From the NCBI RefSeq assembly GCF_007859195.1, contig NZ_VOHL01000001.1, forward strand, positions 434,001 to 498,000: 64,000 bases of DNA, read 5' to 3'. The notes below the pieces were generated by a model. It was not told the DNA's origin, made no database searches, and saw nothing but the letters and a program-made list of their open reading frames with translations. This document shows, piece by piece, positions 60,283 through 64,000 of this stretch. Every line of letters begins with the position of its first letter. Position 1 is the first letter of the stretch. Made by a program: the position numbers and the translations under genes. Origin of the DNA: Streptococcus cuniculipharyngis (GTDB lineage: Bacteria; Bacillota; Bacilli; Lactobacillales; Streptococcaceae).

Positions 60283-60787
60283 CTAATCCTTCCAAAATAT
60301 CCACATCAACCCGACCTGCTGCTAAATCAACAGCCAAGACAACTGGTGGAATGTAGGGCAATAATAAATCTTTTTTGCCTTGACGCTCTACAACCCAAAC
60401 ATCATTGGCACCTAGCTGCAAGATTTCCTTGATGTGACCAATTAGGACGTCATGTTCATAGACATCTAGACCAATAATTTCGTGGTAGTAAAACTCATCC
60501 TCAGCCAGTTGGGTCAAGTCCTGCTCCGCTACCTTGAGCGTGTGTTCCTTGTACTTTTCCACCTCATTAATATGGTAGTGGTCCTTGAATTTGACAATAT
60601 CAAAATGCTTATGTTTTCGATGACTAGCAATTTCCACAAGCTTGATTAAGTTTCCTTCTGGGCTAAATAGGGCCAACTGACTTCCCTTCTTAAAGCGTTG
60701 ATCTGCAAAATCGGTCACGCTCATGACTCTCAATTCACCTTGTAGTCCTTGCGTATTGACAATCTTGCCGACATTAAAATAATTCAT
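60269..60787 (-). CDS. rimM: Ribosome maturation factor RimM
   Basis: A 172 aa 30S assembly factor. [19 protein letters not shown] is the N-terminal RimM signature; the PRC-like C-terminal domain has [21 protein letters not shown]. Overlaps trmD by 14 nt. Confidence 0.97.
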   Translation of the reverse strand: MNYFNVGKIVNTQGLQGELRVMSVTDFADQRFKKGSQLALFSPEGNLIKLVEIASHRKHKHFDIVKFKDHYHINEVEKYKEHTLKVAEQDLTQLAEDEFYYHEIIGLDVYEHDVLIGHIKEILQLGANDVWVVERQGKKDLLLPYIPPVVLAVDLAAGRVDVDILEGLDDED

Positions 60788-60881
60788 GATTTCTCCACTT
60801 ATCTTAGATTTCTAATCATATTTATTCTACCATGATAAGCTAAAAAAAACCAGTCTTAGTCGCTAAAGCTGATATAAGAAA

Positions 60882-60903
60882 AAACAGCCCTAAAGACTGT
60901 TTT
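60882..60903 (-). terminator. Terminator downstream of khpA
   Basis: On the minus strand AACAGTC-TTTAG-GGCTGTT is followed by TTTTC. It separates rpsP-khpA from rimM-trmD. Confidence 0.75.
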
Positions 60904-61147
60904 ATGCTTCTTTTTCGTCAATCACTAGACGAACTTTCTTAGCTTGAGTGGGCACGGAATAGACAATCGACCTTATTGCAGAAATTGTGCGACCTTTTCT
61001 ACCAATAACACGTCCAATATCCTGCGCATCCAAGTCAAGATGGTATTCCAAAAATTCAGGCGTATCTTGTATCCTTATTGTCAGTTTATCTGGTTGTGAA
61101 ATCAAGGGTTTCACAATCGCAATAATAAGATTTTCAATCGTGTCCAT
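60902..61147 (-). CDS. khpA: KH-domain RNA-binding protein KhpA
   Basis: An 81 aa single KH domain with the GxxG loop IGRKGRT. KhpA pairs with KhpB/EloR to regulate elongation and division mRNAs in S. pneumoniae. It starts 10 nt after rpsP. Confidence 0.94.
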   Translation of the reverse strand: MDTIENLIIAIVKPLISQPDKLTIRIQDTPEFLEYHLDLDAQDIGRVIGRKGRTISAIRSIVYSVPTQAKKVRLVIDEKEA

Positions 61148-61157
61148 AGGCTAATAC

Positions 61158-61430
61158 TTATTTAGAGAATTTTTGCTCGTGGAATTTCTTCATCACACCA
61201 GCTTTTGAAAGAAGGTTGCGAACAGTGTCAGATGGTTGTGCACCTTTTGACAACCAGTCAAGCACACGCTCTTCTTTAAGGCTTACTTGGTTTTCTTCAA
61301 CCAGTGGGTTGTAAGTTCCAACTGTTTCGATGAAACGACCGTCACGTGGTGCACGTGAGTCTGCAACGTTAATACGATAAAATGGTTTTTTCTTTGAACC
61401 CATACGAGTCAAACGAATTTTTACTGCCAT
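61158..61430 (-). CDS. rpsP: 30S ribosomal protein S16
   Basis: A 90 aa small-subunit protein starting [19 protein letters not shown], with [12 protein letters not shown]. First gene of rpsP-khpA, driven by the TTGACA/TATACT promoter upstream. Confidence 0.98.
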   Translation of the reverse strand: MAVKIRLTRMGSKKKPFYRINVADSRAPRDGRFIETVGTYNPLVEENQVSLKEERVLDWLSKGAQPSDTVRNLLSKAGVMKKFHEQKFSK

Positions 61431-61489
61431 GTGTAAAATCTCTTTTCTATTTCTTAATTTTAGAGGGCTAATTCACCCCTACCTCATAT

Positions 61490-61518
61490 AGTATAGCATA
61501 GTAAAAAAAGAGTGTCAA
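61490..61518 (-). promoter_or_regulatory. rpsP promoter
   Basis: On the minus strand TTGACA (61513-61518), a 17-nt spacer and TATACT (61490-61495) form a near-consensus promoter about 60 nt before the rpsP ATG. Confidence 0.85.
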
Positions 61519-61540
61519 GTTTTTTTCTTGACACCTTTTG
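61505..61540 (-). terminator. Terminator downstream of the MacB-like permease
   Basis: On the minus strand AGGTGTCAAG/CTTGACACT with an A-rich loop, followed by CTTTTTTT. The second arm contains the rpsP -35. Confidence 0.8.
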
Positions 61541-61548
61541 ATTTTTTC

Positions 61549-62781
61549 TTATTCATAGCGCAGGGCTTCAATTGGATCTAACTTACTTGCTTTGCTAGCA
61601 GGCAAGACACCAAAGACAACTCCAACTAAGGCTGAAAAAGCTATGCTAATCAGAACAGTTGTGAGAGAAATTTCTGGCTTACCTAAGTTCTGAACCAAAC
61701 TTGGTAAACTTCCTAGCCAAGCACTGATAGCATAGGCAATAATCAGACCTATGATTCCGCCTAAAACAGTCAGAACAACTGATTCAATCAAAAATTGGAC
61801 CAAGATATTACGGCGAGTAGCTCCCAAGGCCTTACGAAGACCAATCTCTCGTGTCCGCTCAGTTACTGAAACCAACATGATATTCATCACGCCAATACCA
61901 CCGACAAAGAGGGAAATTCCTCCAATAAAACCAATGAAAAGTGTCATGGTTCCAACCTGTTGTTTGATGGCTTCTAGCATTTGAGAAATATCAAACATGG
62001 TAAACTCTCCCTCTTTCGCCCCTGACAATTCCGTCAATCGTTTTCCAGCCTGCTTACCAACGGTCGGTGCCTCTAGAACATCTGGCACATAAAAGTAAAC
62101 CGAACTGATTTCAGGAACATTAAATTCGGCCGCTAGCTGAGTATTGGCCAAAATGGCATTGCCTTCTGAGCTCGCACCATAAATGGATGAGCCTGCAGCG
62201 GGGTCTTTATAGACGCCAACCACCCGGTATTTCTTATTGCCTACATCCACCGTTTGGTTGAGAGCCGCATCATAAGACGTAAAGAGTTTTTTAGCTAAAA
62301 CCTTATCAATCATAATCAGACGAGAAAACTGACGATAATCTGACGGTCCCAATTGACGACCTGCTAAAATCTTATATTTCTTAATACCAAAATAGGTGCT
62401 ATTAACTCCCGTCACCGTTACCTGACTAGAGCGTTTATTCTGATAGGCAATGGCCGCTGTGGTGCTATTGGTTGCATAGTAACCACTGATTCCAGGAATC
62501 TCCTTTGCAATCTGTTGTAGCCATTCCTCTCTGAGCAAGGGTGATTTGACATTGGTCCCTACATCTTCTGGATAAAAAGCATTATCCCCTTTTTTCTGGT
62601 AAAATAACCTAACATCGTGTTGAGACTGTGAGGCCTGTTTAGTGATACTCTTCGTAACCCCCGTTCCTATGGCCATAACGACTGACACCGCTGCTACTCC
62701 AATAATAACGCCTAGCATGGTCAAGAAAGAACGCATCTTATGGCCTAGAATTGAGCTAATCGCAAATTTCCAATTTTGCAT
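61549..62781 (-). CDS. MacB-like ABC transporter permease
   Basis: A 410 aa FtsX-like permease. One N-terminal helix (MRSFLTMLGVIIGVAAVSVVMAI-like start), a large extracellular MacB_PCD domain (~45-280) and three C-terminal helices with TERTREIGLRKALGATRRNIL. I chose the ATG at 62781 (GGAGAGGAG upstream); the longer frame overlaps the ATPase gene. Together with the next two genes it forms an adaptor-ATPase-permease exporter, similar to an S. pneumoniae MacAB-like set; the substrate is unknown (peptide or drug export inferred). Confidence 0.9.
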   Translation of the reverse strand: MQNWKFAISSILGHKMRSFLTMLGVIIGVAAVSVVMAIGTGVTKSITKQASQSQHDVRLFYQKKGDNAFYPEDVGTNVKSPLLREEWLQQIAKEIPGISGYYATNSTTAAIAYQNKRSSQVTVTGVNSTYFGIKKYKILAGRQLGPSDYRQFSRLIMIDKVLAKKLFTSYDAALNQTVDVGNKKYRVVGVYKDPAAGSSIYGASSEGNAILANTQLAAEFNVPEISSVYFYVPDVLEAPTVGKQAGKRLTELSGAKEGEFTMFDISQMLEAIKQQVGTMTLFIGFIGGISLFVGGIGVMNIMLVSVTERTREIGLRKALGATRRNILVQFLIESVVLTVLGGIIGLIIAYAISAWLGSLPSLVQNLGKPEISLTTVLISIAFSALVGVVFGVLPASKASKLDPIEALRYE

Positions 62782-62794
62782 CCATTCTCCTCTC

Positions 62795-63505
62795 CTAATC
62801 AATCCTAACGCTATCCGTCGTATCCATGGTAATTTCACCATCACGAATAACAATTTTCCGCGTAGCATAATCGGCAATCTCAGGCTCATGGGTAACCATA
62901 ATAATGGTCTTACCTTCCTGATTAAGTTGGGTCAGTAACTCCATAATTTGATTACTGGTTTTAGTATCCAAGGCCCCTGTCGGCTCATCGGCCAAGATAA
63001 TTGACGGATCGTTGACAAGGGCACGAGCAATGGCCACGCGTTGTTTTTGTCCACCAGACATTTCAGATGGCATGTGGTACATTCGCTCACCTAGTTCAAC
63101 CTTTTCTAGAAACTGCTCAGCTAATTCACGACGCTCTCTAGCACCGACACCGGCATAAATCAAGGGCAATTCAACATTTTCCAAGGCATTTAATTTGGAC
63201 AAGAGAAAAAATTGTTGAAAAACAAACCCAATTTCTTCATTCCTTACCTGAGCCAAATCAATCTCAGACAATTCTTCAATGGCATTATCAGCCAAGTGAT
63301 AAGAACCCATTGTTGGCCGATCTAGCAGACCAATAATATTCATCAGGGTAGACTTCCCCGATCCTGATGGTCCCATGATGGCCACAAATTCTCCCTCATA
63401 AACCGTCAAATCAATCCCTTTAAGCACTTGGAGCTCTTCTTCACCACTGCGATAAGACTTGGTAATCTTTTCTAAAGACATTAATTCTTTCGGTTTATCA
63501 TTCAC
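62795..63505 (-). CDS. ABC transporter ATP-binding protein (MacB/LolD type)
   Basis: A 236 aa ABC ATPase. Walker A is GPSGSGKST, the signature [15 protein letters not shown], Walker [14 protein letters not shown] chose the GTG at 63505, with AGGAGG 8 nt before it inside the end of the adaptor gene; an ATG at 63481 is the alternative. Overlaps the adaptor stop by 8 nt. Confidence 0.93.
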   Translation of the reverse strand: MNDKPKELMSLEKITKSYRSGEEELQVLKGIDLTVYEGEFVAIMGPSGSGKSTLMNIIGLLDRPTMGSYHLADNAIEELSEIDLAQVRNEEIGFVFQQFFLLSKLNALENVELPLIYAGVGARERRELAEQFLEKVELGERMYHMPSEMSGGQKQRVAIARALVNDPSIILADEPTGALDTKTSNQIMELLTQLNQEGKTIIMVTHEPEIADYATRKIVIRDGEITMDTTDSVRID

Positions 63506-64000
63506 TAGAGTTACCTCCTGTGTCTCCTGATTCTGGTGTAGCCCCAGCCTCTGCTGAGGTATCTTCTGAGAGAACACTTTCTAAGACTTGACCATCCTTG
63601 AGATGACTATCTGGGTTGGTTACTACCACTTGACCTAGTTCAACCCCACTACTGATTTCTTGAGAACGGGCATCCGCATTGCCAACAACAACTTCTTTCT
63701 TAGAAACTTTGCTGGTGTTTTCATCATACACCCAAACATAGCGTTTGTCACCGTCCGTCACAATTGCCCCAACTGGCACAATAAAGCCTTTTTTCTCATT
63801 AACAACTTCAACTGATACGGTAAATCCTTGTTTCAATTCACCTAAATCACCTGTGATATCAGCGGTGTAATTGTAGGTCACACCACCGCCACCATTGGCG
63901 TTACCTTCTGAACTTGGCTGATTTGGGTAGTTTGAAATGGAGGAAATCGTTCCTGTCCACTCCTTATCAGCATAGACCTTAGACTTGATTTTTACTGCTT
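63498..64000 (-). CDS. Membrane-fusion (HlyD/MacA-like) efflux adaptor, 5' end cut by window
   Basis: The C-terminal 167 residues of an efflux periplasmic-adaptor-type protein. KIKSKVYADKEWTGTISSIS and FIVPVGAIVTDGDKRYVWVY belong to the beta-barrel and membrane-proximal domains, and the tail is acidic and Ser/Gly-rich. The N-terminus lies beyond the window. It links the ABC permease to the cell exterior or envelope in Gram-positives; the substrate is unknown. Confidence 0.88.
   Translation of the reverse strand, partial: AVKIKSKVYADKEWTGTISSISNYPNQPSSEGNANGGGGVTYNYTADITGDLGELKQGFTVSVEVVNEKKGFIVPVGAIVTDGDKRYVWVYDENTSKVSKKEVVVGNADARSQEISSGVELGQVVVTNPDSHLKDGQVLESVLSEDTSAEAGATPESGDTGGNSSE

Overview
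The window is chromosomal DNA of a Streptococcus. The evidence is gene content and order: ezrA-gyrB-rodA, rplS with tRNA-Arg, dinG-tseB-aspartate aminotransferase-asnS, prfB-ftsE-ftsX, rapZ-yvcK-whiA, rpsP-khpA-rimM-trmD, MurM/MurN-type ligases, a glpK-glpO-glpF set, lactate oxidase, and an AdcA with a fused ZinT domain. AdcA has a cleavable signal but no lipobox cysteine, as I recall for the pyogenic streptococci. I cannot name the species. Coding density is high, and no stretch longer than 300 bases lacks a gene.

Layout. 1-10 kb: a partial cell-wall amidase, the division and topology genes ezrA, gyrB and rodA, a YeiH-type transporter, tRNA-Arg(CCU), rplS, flavodoxin and adenosine deaminase, all on the minus strand. 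9.6-11 kb (plus): a DHH phosphoesterase of the Pde2/NrnA type and rpmE2. 11.1-19.1 kb (minus): the accessory region. It holds an unrecognised membrane/coiled-coil protein, a 52-residue His/Tyr/Asp-rich membrane microprotein, and a five-gene translationally coupled operon: an MmeI-like adenine methyltransferase without a visible nuclease, a HEPN-like protein, an SF2 helicase, a 97-residue protein and a T5orf172 GIY-YIG nuclease. I read this as an unusual restriction/defence system and the most interesting part of the window. 19.3-37.9 kb: zinc uptake (adcA with AdcR operators), whiA-yvcK-rapZ, asnS to dinG, ftsX-ftsE-prfB (programmed frameshift), queG, and a P-type cation ATPase behind a Mn-type yybP-ykoY riboswitch. 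38-43.9 kb (plus): an HD phosphohydrolase, a HAD phosphatase and three FemXAB peptidoglycan-bridge ligases. 44-51.8 kb: tpiA, then glpF-glpO-glpK preceded by an Mga-like regulator and an NADH-oxidase-like flavoprotein. 52-57 kb: mnmE, then dihydroxyacetone kinase dhaKLM facing its regulators dhaS and dhaQ across a 28-bp perfect palindrome. 57-64 kb: ferredoxin/flavodoxin reductase, lactate oxidase flanked by cre sites, trmD-rimM-khpA-rpsP, and a MacAB-like exporter cut by the window end.

How it fits together. Two arms of C3 metabolism sit close together: GlpF-GlpK-GlpO converts glycerol to dihydroxyacetone phosphate with H2O2 formation, and DhaKLM phosphorylates dihydroxyacetone. Both products enter glycolysis at TpiA. 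glpK and lactate oxidase carry CcpA (cre) sites. GlpO and lactate oxidase are both peroxide-forming oxidases. Metal homeostasis appears twice, as AdcR/zinc and as the Mn-sensing riboswitch on the cation exporter.
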